Assembly (NCBI GenBank): GCA_947480015.1
Contig: CANKBS010000014.1
Location: 1 to 64,000 of the forward strand
Direction of reading: 5' to 3'
Origin: Sphingobacteriaceae bacterium
GTDB lineage: Bacteria > Bacteroidota > Bacteroidia > B-17B0 > Aurantibacillaceae
Length of the DNA stretch: 64,000 nt
In this document: positions 9,526 through 19,116 of the stretch, piece by piece
Layout of the letters: each line of letters opens with the position of its first letter
Position numbering within the stretch: position 1 is the stretch's first letter
Notes under the pieces: model-generated
Told to the model about the DNA's origin: nothing
The model's input: the letters and a program-made list of their open reading frames with translations, nothing else
The model's database searches: none
Program-made: the position numbers and the translations under genes

Positions 9526-10830
9526 CTATTTTAACGGGGGCGCTTCTAATTTTGCAATTTCCGTTAAACCTTTTACTAAAAAATCCAGATCCTGAATATT
9601 GGTATACACATTTGGTGTTACCCGGATGCCATTTACTTTTTCATGGATGATGGAAACGGTATGGATTTTATATTTATCAAATAATTTGCCTTCAATTTGT
9701 TGTGCCTGCCAGCCCTCAAAGCCAATGTTGGCAATGGCACAGGAGTATTGCGGTTTAAGGGAAGTACTTAATTTGGCTTTAGGTAATTTAACTGCTTTCT
9801 CAGCCCAATAATCTTTTAAAAATCTTAAACGGGCTTCTTTTCTTTGCGCACCAATGATGTTATGAAAATCAATAGCCGTGCCAATGGCCATTTCAGAAGC
9901 AAAGGAGCGGGTACCCAGGCTTTCAAATTTTTTAATGTCATCCCCGTCAGGCTCTACACTTGATAATAAGGCCCACACATTTTTTATTTTTTCTTTTTTA
10001 ATATAAAGTAAACCGCTGCCAAAAGGCGCGCAGAGCCATTTATGAAGAGAGGTGGCAAAATAATCGGCCCCGGTGTCTTCTATTTTATAATCAATATGTC
10101 CGAAAGAATGAGCCCCATCAACTATGACCTCACAACCCTTTTTGTGCGCCATGTCCGCAATGGCTTTTGCAGGTACCAGATTACCGGTCCAGTTGATGAG
10201 ATGCGTGATGTGAACTATTTTTGTTTTAGTCGTGATGGCACTTTCATACAATTTTACAATCGTGGCATCGTCTTCTGTTGGTTGTGGAATGTTGATCCAC
10301 ACTAATTTTATCTTATCTCTTTTTTCACGTTGTTTCCAGGCATTGGTCATGTTTGGATAATCAAAGGTGCTTAATACCACTTCATCACCTTCCTTTAAAT
10401 TCAACCCAAAAATAATGGAGTTGAGTCCTTCGGTGGCATTGCGGTTAATGGCAATTTCTTCAGGCAATACACCGGCGAGTTCAGCTAATTTGTTTCTCAA
10501 ACCTTCACGTCCTTGATCGAGGATACGCCACATGTAGTAAGACGGAGCTTCGTTGCTAAGTTGGTAATTCCGGATGTGCGCATCCTGCACCACTTTAGGT
10601 TGCGGACTAACCCCACCATTATTTAAATTAATAATATTGGCCGAAATGGTATAACTCTCACGCACCCAACCCCAAAAATCTTCGTTCTCTGAAGAAGCGC
10701 TCAGGCTTTGGTTCTCAAGAACCGACAGGTGTTTTTCGAGTTTGTTTGTGAAATTCTTATCAATCATCGAAAACATTTCCAGCGCAGAAAGCGTTCCCGC
10801 TGAGCTTAATAAAAAATTTCGTCTGTTCAT
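9526..10830 (-). CDS. Class V aminotransferase-fold PLP enzyme with Tat-like signal
   Basis: 434 residues of the cysteine desulfurase / isopenicillin-N-epimerase-like branch of fold type I PLP enzymes. The PLP lysine is Lys264 in ATSLHKWLCAPFGSG, and the cofactor aspartate is Asp238 in EVIVDGAHSFG. INRNATEGLNSI is the phosphate-binding region. The N-terminus, MNRRNFLLSSAGTLSAL, resembles a twin-arginine signal, so the folded PLP enzyme may be exported. Substrate is unknown; epimerase, desulfurase and C-S lyase activities all occur in this branch. It is the first gene of a two-gene operon with the membrane-anchored RidA. Confidence 0.88.
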   Translation of the reverse strand: MNRRNFLLSSAGTLSALEMFSMIDKNFTNKLEKHLSVLENQSLSASSENEDFWGWVRESYTISANIINLNNGGVSPQPKVVQDAHIRNYQLSNEAPSYYMWRILDQGREGLRNKLAELAGVLPEEIAINRNATEGLNSIIFGLNLKEGDEVVLSTFDYPNMTNAWKQREKRDKIKLVWINIPQPTEDDATIVKLYESAITTKTKIVHITHLINWTGNLVPAKAIADMAHKKGCEVIVDGAHSFGHIDYKIEDTGADYFATSLHKWLCAPFGSGLLYIKKEKIKNVWALLSSVEPDGDDIKKFESLGTRSFASEMAIGTAIDFHNIIGAQRKEARLRFLKDYWAEKAVKLPKAKLSTSLKPQYSCAIANIGFEGWQAQQIEGKLFDKYKIHTVSIIHEKVNGIRVTPNVYTNIQDLDFLVKGLTEIAKLEAPPLK

Positions 10831-10939
10831 GATTTATAATTTAAAAGGTTAAGAGCACAAGGAAAACAAAAGCTTTTACTTTATTAAAGATAGAAAAGGA
10901 AATAAGAAATTCAAATTAAAGGGAAGAAAATTAACAGTG

Positions 10940-11680
10940 CTAAAATTTAAAACCCAACTGCAGACTTAAATGTGTAGAATTGATATAAAGTGAAGAGGCT
11001 GAATAGTTACTTTGAAAAGAATAGGGAGAAAAACCATAACGGTAATTCAGTTCCACAAAAAAACTGCCTTTGGAAGAACTTAAACTGTTTTTCTGCCAGC
11101 CCAAACTAATACTCAGTGCTGAGTTGAGTTTATCATAAAACAAAGGATTTTTAAAAGAAAGCTCTGGCATTTCGTCTTTTACCACATTGCCATTCTGACT
11201 CACTTTTAAATTAGAAGCCAGCAAATAACGTAAATGATAGGTCATAGCAATGTATGGCGAAAACAAACTATTATCCTCTCGTTTAAACAAATATTTTCCC
11301 TGCAGCGGAATACTTAATTCGTGCATGTAAAGCGCATAATCGTAGGCAAAACTTTTGTCGTAGACCTGTAAGGTATCCTGGCTAAAATAATACGAGCGAA
11401 AATTTAAGCCGTGTAAAAAATAATCCACACCAAAAAGAAAAAAAGTTTTGTATGAACGGTCCAGATGTACCTCACGACTAAAGCCAAGCGCCATACTCAT
11501 TTTTTGTCGTGGGTTAATGGCATGGTTTTTATTGATGGTGTAAAAACCAATTACAGGTCCGAAATGAATGCGGGTGCCGTTGCCTGTTTTTTTGGAAGGC
11601 GAAGAATGAAAGGAATAAGAGAGCGCCGGGAAGGAAAAAAATAAAACAAACAGGAAGAGCTTATGTTTTATTTTCATCAT
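10940..11680 (-). CDS. Outer-membrane beta-barrel protein
   Basis: 246 residues with a signal peptide (KHKLFLFVLFFSFPALSYS) and an alternating hydrophobic/polar, aromatic-rich body. It ends in HLSLQLGFKF, with the terminal aromatic residue typical of barrels inserted by the BAM machinery. No specific family recognised; PorT-like and similar eight- to ten-stranded barrels are possible. It is the last gene of a three-gene minus-strand run with the SDR gene (gap 4 bases) and the APC permease. Confidence 0.65.
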   Translation of the reverse strand: MMKIKHKLFLFVLFFSFPALSYSFHSSPSKKTGNGTRIHFGPVIGFYTINKNHAINPRQKMSMALGFSREVHLDRSYKTFFLFGVDYFLHGLNFRSYYFSQDTLQVYDKSFAYDYALYMHELSIPLQGKYLFKREDNSLFSPYIAMTYHLRYLLASNLKVSQNGNVVKDEMPELSFKNPLFYDKLNSALSISLGWQKNSLSSSKGSFFVELNYRYGFSPYSFQSNYSASSLYINSTHLSLQLGFKF

Positions 11681-11684
11681 GGGC

Positions 11685-12437
11685 CTACTTGCGGTTTACA
11701 TTGGTAGCACTGGCCTGAGCCGTTGGCATGATGATAATATCGTTAATGTTTACATGCGCCGGGCGATTGGCAACCCAAAAAATAGTTTCTGCAATATCTT
11801 CCGGTTTTAAAGCCTGCAAACCCATATATACTTTTTTGGCACGTTCTTCATCACCGTCAAAACGAACTATGCTGAATTCCGTTTCAACCATACCGGGATT
11901 AATGGCAGTTACTTTAATATTATGTGCCAGCAGATCAATGCGCATGCCTTTGTTAAGAGCATCCACAGCATGTTTGGTTGCGCAATACACATTACCGTTA
12001 GCATACACTTCTTTGCCGGCAACCGAACCTATGTTAATGATATGTCCCTTACCGTTTTTGATCATGAGGTTAGAAATGATACGCGTGGTGTATAACAAGC
12101 CTTTGATGTTGGTGTCTATCATTCTTTCCCAGTGCGAAAGTTCGCCTTCCTGAATAGAAGATAAACCGGCAGCCAATCCGGCATTATTTATCAAAATGTC
12201 TATTTTTTTATTCTCTTCTGATAGGGATTTAATAGCACTTTCTACTTCTGCTACTTGACGTACATCAAAACAAAGATCGGTCACTTTAATTTTATAATCA
12301 GCTTCTAATTGCTTTTTAAATTCCGTTAATCGTTCCTGTCTTCTACCGGTAATGATCAGGTCATATCCGTTTTGTGCAAATTTTTTTGCTGTACTTTTAC
12401 CAATGCCTGAAGTTGCTCCTGTAATAAAAACTAACAT
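11685..12437 (-). CDS. Short-chain dehydrogenase/reductase
   Basis: 250-residue cytoplasmic classical SDR. The nucleotide-binding motif TGATSGIGKS is at residues 7-16, NNAG is near residue 87, and the catalytic Ser-Tyr-Lys set appears in NIGSVAGKEVYANGNVYCATK. The closest well-known group by pattern is YdfG-like NADP-dependent 3-hydroxy acid dehydrogenase, but substrate is not readable. Its start lies three bases after the APC permease stop and its stop four bases before the beta-barrel gene. Confidence 0.92.
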   Translation of the reverse strand: MLVFITGATSGIGKSTAKKFAQNGYDLIITGRRQERLTEFKKQLEADYKIKVTDLCFDVRQVAEVESAIKSLSEENKKIDILINNAGLAAGLSSIQEGELSHWERMIDTNIKGLLYTTRIISNLMIKNGKGHIINIGSVAGKEVYANGNVYCATKHAVDALNKGMRIDLLAHNIKVTAINPGMVETEFSIVRFDGDEERAKKVYMGLQALKPEDIAETIFWVANRPAHVNINDIIIMPTAQASATNVNRK

Positions 12438-12440
12438 AAA

Positions 12441-14165
12441 TTACTTTATTGAATGCGCTAATTTACTGTGCTTGCGGCCGTAAACAAAATAAATGATTAA
12501 ACCTATTATTAACCAGACCGAGAAATACAGCCAGTTTTTATGGCCGAGTTGCGATAACATATAAAAACAACAAAGTAAACCCAAAGAAGGAATAAGTGAG
12601 AAATTAAATCGAAATGCCATTACTGAAAATATGGCAAAGCCTACAAAGAAAAAGTAAATGGGTAGTTTGGTCAAAAAGTTAGTAAATGAATCCACGTGCA
12701 GGTAAAACTGCAGAGTGGCCTGATCTTTAAACACCAATAAAAAAAGACAAATTAAAAAGATGGCCGGCACGATAAATTTAGCATTGATATATGGTGTTTT
12801 AAATTTAGAAGACGGAGCCGTAGGATCCATGCGGAGTTTTAAAACACCACCACAAACCAAACAAAAAGCAAAAAGTGTTCCGGCCGAACAAATATCGGTT
12901 ACCATGTTAATGTCTACAAAAAAGATGGGCACCGCTACCAATAAACCGGTAATCACTGTCGAAAAAGAAGGGGTTTTGTATTTGGGATGAATGCGTGCAA
13001 AAGCAGGTGGTAACAGGCCATCGCGACTCATGCTCATCCAAATGCGCGGTTGCCCCAATTGAAAAACAAGCATCACCGAAGCCATGGCTACAACTGCGCT
13101 CACAGCTATAACGCCGCTTAACCAATGCAAACTTTTTACCTTTTCAAACACATAAGCCAGTGGATCACCCACATTTAATTCGCTGTAATTAACCATACCG
13201 GTTATAACCAAGGCAATGGCCACATACAATACAGTGCAAATAATGATGGAATATAAAATACCTCGAGGTAAGTCACGTTGCGGGTTACGGCATTCTTCCG
13301 CAGTGGTTGAAATGGCATCAAAGCCTATATAAGCAAAAAACACGGCGCTGATTCCTTTTAAAAGTCCCGGTAATCCATTCGGTAAAAAAGGATCCCAGTT
13401 AGAAGTGTTCACATAAAAAGCGCCTACAAAAATAACCACCAATACCACCACTATTTTTATCACTACCATCATATTACTGGCATTGCGACTTTCCTTAATT
13501 CCCCGGTATACCAACATGGTAATTAATACATTGATAATGAGTGCCGGCAAATCGAAAATCAGGTGCATCCCCAGAAATTGCGGGGCAGTGCGATAAGCAG
13601 CATAACCCTCAATTAAACCAAGGGTTTCAGGGGCTTTGTTTATCTCTTCGATACTTTTGCCATTTTTGAGAAGTTCATTCACTAGTCCGAAATTTTGCTT
13701 GGCCGTAAAATAATCGAGACATAACCATTCATTCATTTTTACATGAAAAACGTTATGAAATAAAGTGGTAAAGTAATCGCTCCAGGAAATAGCCACAGTC
13801 ACGTTTCCAATGGCATACTCCATAATTAGCGCCCAGCCAATAATCCAGGCAAAGAGCTCACCAAAGGCTACATAACTGTAAGTATATGCACTGCCGCTCA
13901 CCGGAATAAGTGAGGCAAACTCAGCATAAGCAAAGGCCGCAAAACTACAGGCTAAAGCGGTAAAAATAAAAAGTAAAATAACACCCGGACCACCATCGGC
14001 ACTTGCTTTACCAATGGTTGAAAAAATTCCGGCACCAATAATGGCTGCAATGCCAAAGGCCGTTAAGTCGCGCACCCCCAAGTGTTTCGCCAGCGAGCCG
14101 TGAGGACTTTCGGCCTCCGCATTCTTTAAAATCGACTCAATTGACTTTTTTCGGAATAAACTCAT
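12441..14165 (-). CDS. APC-family amino acid permease
   Basis: 574-residue inner-membrane transporter with about 12-14 hydrophobic helices. The unwound first helix GIAAIIGAGIFSTIG and the following ASLIPVSGSAYTYSY block are hallmarks of the APC superfamily; the length and the long loop after helix 3 suggest the cationic amino acid transporter subgroup. I chose the ATG at 14165 (MSLFRKKSIE); the frame extends six codons further to 14183. First gene of the permease-SDR-barrel run. Confidence 0.92.
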   Translation of the reverse strand: MSLFRKKSIESILKNAEAESPHGSLAKHLGVRDLTAFGIAAIIGAGIFSTIGKASADGGPGVILLFIFTALACSFAAFAYAEFASLIPVSGSAYTYSYVAFGELFAWIIGWALIMEYAIGNVTVAISWSDYFTTLFHNVFHVKMNEWLCLDYFTAKQNFGLVNELLKNGKSIEEINKAPETLGLIEGYAAYRTAPQFLGMHLIFDLPALIINVLITMLVYRGIKESRNASNMMVVIKIVVVLVVIFVGAFYVNTSNWDPFLPNGLPGLLKGISAVFFAYIGFDAISTTAEECRNPQRDLPRGILYSIIICTVLYVAIALVITGMVNYSELNVGDPLAYVFEKVKSLHWLSGVIAVSAVVAMASVMLVFQLGQPRIWMSMSRDGLLPPAFARIHPKYKTPSFSTVITGLLVAVPIFFVDINMVTDICSAGTLFAFCLVCGGVLKLRMDPTAPSSKFKTPYINAKFIVPAIFLICLFLLVFKDQATLQFYLHVDSFTNFLTKLPIYFFFVGFAIFSVMAFRFNFSLIPSLGLLCCFYMLSQLGHKNWLYFSVWLIIGLIIYFVYGRKHSKLAHSIK

Positions 14166-14202
14166 GGTGCATTTTGGTAGCAACTAAATATACAATTATA
14201 TT

Positions 14203-15711
14203 TTAATTGAATTTTTTAAAAAATGTCGTTTTAGAAACAGGTAAGTAGTACAAAGCCCCCAAGAGTATAAATAATACGGCGGGCGCCCGGTAACGAATAA
14301 TAGCCCCACTATTAGGGGTACTCAAGCCAAATAACAAACACAAAGAAAAGGCAAAGAAGAGAAAGACCAAAACAGGGAATCGTTCTTTTTTTGAAACAAA
14401 AACTTGGATGAGAATATAAAGTAATGCCAGAGCCAACACTAAATTTTCTACCGATGCCAGCACCTGTAAAGCACTGTGTGCATTAACAAATAGTGGCGAG
14501 AATAGGGCATAATATAAACAGGAAGTAAAAAGTATAAGTAGATTGGCTTTGGAAGAGGCCACATCCACATTCGAATTTGCCGGACTAATCATGTAGGCCA
14601 ATCGGTATTGACTTAATGTATCACTATTGGCCGCGCAGTTTAAGGTGTCTTCAGGTTGACCGTTTTTCCAATACATAAAAGGCGTTTTGGCCTTGATGGT
14701 GAATAAATCAGACCTGTGAGCGACCCGGTTGACGAGGCTAGAGTCATAAGTTATGCGAATGAATTTATCCTTGTTATATAAAAAAATCCCCCCTTTGGCT
14801 ACCCCATTAAAAATACGTTGGTGTTTAATGGCTGCTTCCCATAAGCTACGGTGTTTCACAAGTAATGAAAGGGTATTTGCAGCAAGCAGGGTAAAAAAGA
14901 TGAGAGAAAAAAAGAGCAAACTTTTTTGTTTTATTTTATCATGTTGCTTAATCCAAAAAAAACACGAAAAACAAATTAGAGCAAAAACCAGTAAATAAGG
15001 TTTTAATAAACAGCTCATGACTATTAAAAGCACTAAGCCTGTAAGTTTTAAAAGACCACGTTTCCCTGCTATAACACTTTTAAGTATATACATACTCATG
15101 CCTAAGGTTAACAGCGTTAAGCCTTCTTTTAATAACCCTCCGGTATAAAACCAAAGGGCAGGTAAAAAACAAAAAATAAGTAACACCCAAATCTCTTTGC
15201 CGCCAAAATAGTCTCTAAAGCTTTTGTACAAAAAGACGATGCCGATAAAACTAAAAAAACAACTGAATAAAGCCTGAACGGCATAGGAATCAAAAGCTAT
15301 GAACTGAATAATTGAATGAACGCGAATTAGTATGCGGTTATCGTTATACAAGTAATCTTTCATGGTGCCATTATCCCAATTAAGGGTATGCATCAAACAA
15401 TACTCATAGTCGTATGAGCCGGGCATATCGTTTTGGAAACCGAAAAGTAATCGCACATAAAAACCAAAATCTTTTAAACCAAAATCGTGTATTACTTTAA
15501 TGTCGTTGTAAAATTTACCGGTATCAAATTTTTCTAAACCCCCATATAGTTTTTGATACACATAATAGAAAACAGGGATTGCCATTGATTTTAGAAAAAA
15601 CAATAAAGTAAATTGTACCTTCGAAATACGATCATCCTTAAATAAAGAAAAGAAGCCTGTAAAATAAATCAGCAGCAAAAACGCAAGCAGATATACGCTA
15701 AAGGCGATCAA
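14203..15711 (-). CDS. Polytopic membrane protein of unknown function
   Basis: 502 residues with about 10-12 hydrophobic segments and one large hydrophilic loop (about residues 290-370). Short marks such as FYNDIKVIHDFG in the first loop, LLKEGLTLLTLG and NSGAIIRYRAPAVLFIL near the end recall Wzy/O-antigen-polymerase-like and other lipid-linked-sugar membrane enzymes, but no catalytic motif can be named. Its start overlaps the GNAT stop by four bases (ATGA), so it is translationally coupled as the last gene of the PAP2-PD40-GNAT run. Confidence 0.7.
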   Translation of the reverse strand: MIAFSVYLLAFLLLIYFTGFFSLFKDDRISKVQFTLLFFLKSMAIPVFYYVYQKLYGGLEKFDTGKFYNDIKVIHDFGLKDFGFYVRLLFGFQNDMPGSYDYEYCLMHTLNWDNGTMKDYLYNDNRILIRVHSIIQFIAFDSYAVQALFSCFFSFIGIVFLYKSFRDYFGGKEIWVLLIFCFLPALWFYTGGLLKEGLTLLTLGMSMYILKSVIAGKRGLLKLTGLVLLIVMSCLLKPYLLVFALICFSCFFWIKQHDKIKQKSLLFFSLIFFTLLAANTLSLLVKHRSLWEAAIKHQRIFNGVAKGGIFLYNKDKFIRITYDSSLVNRVAHRSDLFTIKAKTPFMYWKNGQPEDTLNCAANSDTLSQYRLAYMISPANSNVDVASSKANLLILFTSCLYYALFSPLFVNAHSALQVLASVENLVLALALLYILIQVFVSKKERFPVLVFLFFAFSLCLLFGLSTPNSGAIIRYRAPAVLFILLGALYYLPVSKTTFFKKFN

Positions 15712-16151
15712 AGCGGATAGGATTCAAATGGTTTGATTTCCATAAACCTTTCGGATTCTGAAAGCGCTTTAAAGCCGAATGGTGTGTATAAGGAATGAGC
15801 GTCTTTTGTGGCCAACATAAAACGTCGCATGTTTTTAAATAGTGGATATGCCATAATAAAGGCCATTAAGTCCTTCGATAATCCCTTGCCTCGGTAATCC
15901 ATTAAAACAAACACATCAGCCAGATAAGCAAAACTCACACGATCGGTGATTACTCTGGCAAAACCAATTTGTTTGTTTTTGTGGTAAAGTGCAAAACACT
16001 CTGAGCCTTTAATGGAGCCTTCTACAGTTTCTTTCGGAATATTAATCGCCCAATAGCTTTCAGTGCTCAAAAAAGAATGAATACACGCTACATCCAGTTT
16101 GGTTTTATCATTACTGAATAAATAATCATCCTTTGTTTTTTCGTAAAGCAT
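15708..16151 (-). CDS. GNAT-family N-acetyltransferase
   Basis: 147 residues with the GNAT acetyl-CoA site: VFVLMDYRGKGLSKDLMAFI (the R-G-x-G-L/K pyrophosphate loop), preceded by a beta strand RVITDRVSFAYLA and followed by LATKDAHSLYTPFGFKAL, the usual beta 6-7 end with the Y-x-P-x-G-F-K block. Substrate unknown. One base separates it from the upstream PD40 protein gene, and it overlaps the downstream membrane protein gene by four bases. Confidence 0.9.
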   Translation of the reverse strand: MLYEKTKDDYLFSNDKTKLDVACIHSFLSTESYWAINIPKETVEGSIKGSECFALYHKNKQIGFARVITDRVSFAYLADVFVLMDYRGKGLSKDLMAFIMAYPLFKNMRRFMLATKDAHSLYTPFGFKALSESERFMEIKPFESYPL

Positions 16152-16152
16152 G

Positions 16153-17016
16153 CTAAAGGTTATTTACGAGGACGAGGAATTTGTTTTTCGAATCAAAATC
16201 AAAGCGGGTTATTTTTTTGATACCTTGATTGGAAAGGTCAAATAAGAGAACCCATTCTTTTTTTGTGACATCATAACGAAGTATTTTATCCTCTTCCGAT
16301 TTTAAGAGTCCCCATTTGGCATGCCAAACGATATCTTCATTGGTAGAAGGATACTCACAGTATTTACTGGCTCTATGAATTAAAAAATCATATATATAAA
16401 AAACAACGCGTGTTGAATCTTTAATGCCATATATAAGTTCGTGACGGTTAATGGCTTTAAATCCCCGTACAGGCGCATTACATAACCAGTTATCTTCTTT
16501 ACTGGGTTTTACATAGTATCGCAACGAATGTGGTTGCGTTAGTTTATAATAGATAACTGTATCGGCATTTAAAAAATGATAATAGCCTACCGAATCAAAG
16601 TCGAATTTTTTTTCATTAAACCCAAGTTCGGTATTCATAAAATGAATACGTTGCGAACTGTCAGCCTCAACCATGACGGTGGTAACGTATCGCCCCTCCG
16701 CTGTATGAACCGGAGAATATTCACTTTCTTTGGATTTGGTGAGTTGTTTAATTTTTTTACTTTTTAATTCGTAGTAGTAAATATCCGCTTGTTTATCTTC
16801 TTTAATACTCACAAAATAAATTTTAGATCCATCGGCTGTAAAAGATGGCTGATTGTCGTAACCCTCACGGTTGCTGATATTTAGAGAATGTGATAAAACC
16901 GGAAGGACATTCTTTTCCTCTTCAATTTTAAATAGCCACACATCCGAATTCGGGAATTGTGCTTTTGAAAGTAGCACTAAAAAAAACAAACAATAAAAAT
17001 TAAGCAGCCTGTTCAT
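16153..17016 (-). CDS. Exported PD40/TolB-like beta-propeller protein
   Basis: 287 residues. Residues 1-19 form a signal peptide (LLNFYCLFFLVLLSKAQ). The body has WD40-like PD40 repeats: NQPSFTADGSKIYFVS, IYYYELKSKKIKQLTKS and EYSPVHTAEGRYVTTV. Such propellers bind protein or glycan partners in the periplasm. Its start codon lies inside the 3' end of the PAP2 gene (17-base overlap), so translation is coupled. No partner is identified. Confidence 0.78.
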   Translation of the reverse strand: MNRLLNFYCLFFLVLLSKAQFPNSDVWLFKIEEEKNVLPVLSHSLNISNREGYDNQPSFTADGSKIYFVSIKEDKQADIYYYELKSKKIKQLTKSKESEYSPVHTAEGRYVTTVMVEADSSQRIHFMNTELGFNEKKFDFDSVGYYHFLNADTVIYYKLTQPHSLRYYVKPSKEDNWLCNAPVRGFKAINRHELIYGIKDSTRVVFYIYDFLIHRASKYCEYPSTNEDIVWHAKWGLLKSEEDKILRYDVTKKEWVLLFDLSNQGIKKITRFDFDSKNKFLVLVNNL

Positions 17017-17587
17017 TGAGTTTTAAAAAGTGTTTGTTCATTACCAGAAAACCCAGCCAGCCAAATAAAAGGCCATCTAGCATACCTATGGCCACATCGC
17101 TGGGATAATGTACGCCTAAATAGACACGACTGTAAACAACAACAAGCGGGTAAATAAAAATAAAGATTTTGTATTTGGTTTGCCACCAGTTAATACATAA
17201 AAACAAAAATGTAATTACGCCAACTGTATTAGCAGCATGCGCGCTAAAAAAACCATATTGTCCGCCGGTATAGTCATTCACCGTGTGAATTTTTTCGCGT
17301 ATTTCTAAATTATGGGTTGGACGAAAACGTTTTACGCTGTGTTTCATATAATTTGAACTCATGTCGGTGCAGGCAAAAACGATGGCACAACCCACTAATA
17401 GCTCAATGGCTTTTTTGGCTGAGAATTTTTTATAAAAAGCATAAGCAACGGCAAGTACAATAAAGCAAGTCAGGTAATTGGCAAGTTTCTCACTTAAGTA
17501 ATACATAAACGTATCAAAGAGTGGTGAGTGTATAGAATTTATGGTGAGCAATAAACTTCTATCAAGCATTTCCAGTGAATCAAACAT
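17000..17587 (-). CDS. PAP2-family lipid phosphatase
   Basis: 195-residue integral membrane phosphatase. The three PAP2 motifs are present: KHSVKRFRPTH (motif 1), FFSAHAANT (motif 2, with the catalytic His) and SRVYLGVHYPSDV (motif 3, with the nucleophilic His). About five membrane helices. Likely substrates are undecaprenyl pyrophosphate or phosphatidylglycerol phosphate, not distinguishable here. It lies 31 bases after the MBL-rhodanese gene and overlaps the PD40 gene downstream. Confidence 0.92.
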   Translation of the reverse strand: MFDSLEMLDRSLLLTINSIHSPLFDTFMYYLSEKLANYLTCFIVLAVAYAFYKKFSAKKAIELLVGCAIVFACTDMSSNYMKHSVKRFRPTHNLEIREKIHTVNDYTGGQYGFFSAHAANTVGVITFLFLCINWWQTKYKIFIFIYPLVVVYSRVYLGVHYPSDVAIGMLDGLLFGWLGFLVMNKHFLKLNEQAA

Positions 17588-17618
17588 GCTTAAAAGTAAT
17601 AAAAATTAAACAGGAAAA

Positions 17619-19028
17619 CTATACGGTTTTGCTGCAGGCTAAGGTTACAATTTCGGTTTCGGCGTTATGTACTCTACTTATGGCTGCATAACCACCTTGA
17701 ACATCCGTAAGGTGTTCAAAACCATTTGCCTTTAAAACCGAAACAGCTATCATGCTGCGGTATCCGCCGGCACAGTGCACCATGTATGGCTGAGCCTTGT
17801 CTAAGTGCTCCATCCACTCATAAATAAAATCGAGGGGTTTTGTATCGGCATTTTTTATATGTGCCGACTCATATTCGCCGGGTTTACGCACATCCAAAGT
17901 TTTTACGCCATTTAAATACTGTGGCACAAAGGTTTCGGCAGAAATACTGGTAACGGTTTCTGCGGTTTTACCCGCTTTAATCCAAGCTTCCATTCCTCCG
18001 TGCAAATATCCCAAACTATTATCATAACCCACACGCGATAAACGCATCACGGTTTCAGCTTCCTTGCCATTAGGGCAAACCAATAAGATGGGTGTTTTCA
18101 AATCCTTAATTAACGTGCCCACCCAAGGGGCAAACTGACCATCCAATCCAATAAATATAGCACCCGGTATATGCGCTTCCGCAAAATCACCCGATCTTCT
18201 TACATCTAATACCAAGGCCTTTTCATTTTTATGCATCGTCACAAAGTCACCAACCGATAAGGCATTGGAGCCCTTATGGAGTACTTTCTCATAATTTTCA
18301 TAACCTTTTTTGTTTAAGGCAGCGTTTTTTGCAAAGTACTGCGGTGCCGGTAAAATACCGGTAGTTAATTCTGTTATAAATTCTTCCTTGCTTAGGTTAC
18401 GCAAAGCATAATTCACTTCTTTTTGATGACCTAAGGTATCCGAGGTTTCTTTACTCATGTTTTTGCCACAAGCTGAACCCGCACCATGAGCAGGATATAC
18501 AATAACATCATCCGGCAATGGCATTATCTTGTTGCGCAAACTTTCATACAACATGCCGGCCAAATCTTCTTGGGTGAGATCCGATTTAATGGCTAAATCA
18601 GGGCGACCCACATCACCGATAAATAAGGTATCTCCCGAAAATAAACAAAGCGCCTTTTGATGTTCATCCTTTAATAAAAAGCAACTCGATTCCAATGTGT
18701 GACCGGGCGTATGCAATACGGTTAAACTTAAGCCGCCAATTTTAAAAACCTCTTCATCTTTGGCGATATAACTTTCGTAATCGGTTTGGGCATTCGGACC
18801 AAAAACAATTTTAGCGCCGGTAGCTGCAGCCAAATCTACGTGTCCGCTCACAAAATCGGCATGAAAATGAGTTTCGAAAATATGGGTTAACTGATCCTTG
18901 TTTTCTTTTAATAAATCCAAGTAAGGTCCAGTCTCCCTTAAAGGATCAATGATCGCGGCTTCGCCCTTATGAGAAATATAATAGGCGCCTTGTGCCAGGC
19001 AATTGGTATAAAGTTGTGTTATTTTCAT
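17619..19028 (-). CDS. MBL-fold hydrolase with two rhodanese domains
   Basis: 469 residues in three parts. Residues 1-250 are a metallo-beta-lactamase fold of the persulfide dioxygenase/glyoxalase II type (THIFETHFHADFVSGH, VLHTPGHTLES, FSGDTLF, YPAHGAGSACG). Residues about 255-355 and 365-465 are rhodanese domains, each with a cysteine loop: LLVCPNGKEAE and MVHCAGGYRSM. The combination points to cytoplasmic sulfide or persulfide handling: oxidation of a glutathione- or other thiol-persulfide and sulfur transfer. The architecture is known in Bacteroidota. It heads the minus-strand run that continues into the PAP2 gene. Confidence 0.93.
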   Translation of the reverse strand: MKITQLYTNCLAQGAYYISHKGEAAIIDPLRETGPYLDLLKENKDQLTHIFETHFHADFVSGHVDLAAATGAKIVFGPNAQTDYESYIAKDEEVFKIGGLSLTVLHTPGHTLESSCFLLKDEHQKALCLFSGDTLFIGDVGRPDLAIKSDLTQEDLAGMLYESLRNKIMPLPDDVIVYPAHGAGSACGKNMSKETSDTLGHQKEVNYALRNLSKEEFITELTTGILPAPQYFAKNAALNKKGYENYEKVLHKGSNALSVGDFVTMHKNEKALVLDVRRSGDFAEAHIPGAIFIGLDGQFAPWVGTLIKDLKTPILLVCPNGKEAETVMRLSRVGYDNSLGYLHGGMEAWIKAGKTAETVTSISAETFVPQYLNGVKTLDVRKPGEYESAHIKNADTKPLDFIYEWMEHLDKAQPYMVHCAGGYRSMIAVSVLKANGFEHLTDVQGGYAAISRVHNAETEIVTLACSKTV

Positions 19029-19062
19029 AATTTTTAGGCGGAATTATTATATGCCGTTTATA

Positions 19063-19070
19063 CAAAAATA
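19063..19070 (-). promoter_or_regulatory. Possible -7 box for the MBL-rhodanese gene
   Basis: TATTTTTG on the minus strand matches TAnnTTTG, 34 bases upstream of the ATG at 19028. It lies back to back with the box of the divergent RidA gene. Confidence 0.4.
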
Positions 19071-19116
19071 CGACTATAATGCCGCTTGAGAAATAGTTTT
19101 ATAAGAGGAATAGCGT

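Noticed and set aside
14203-15711. Firm assignment as O-antigen polymerase
   Set aside because: Only general topology and short motifs match; no diagnostic residue set was found.
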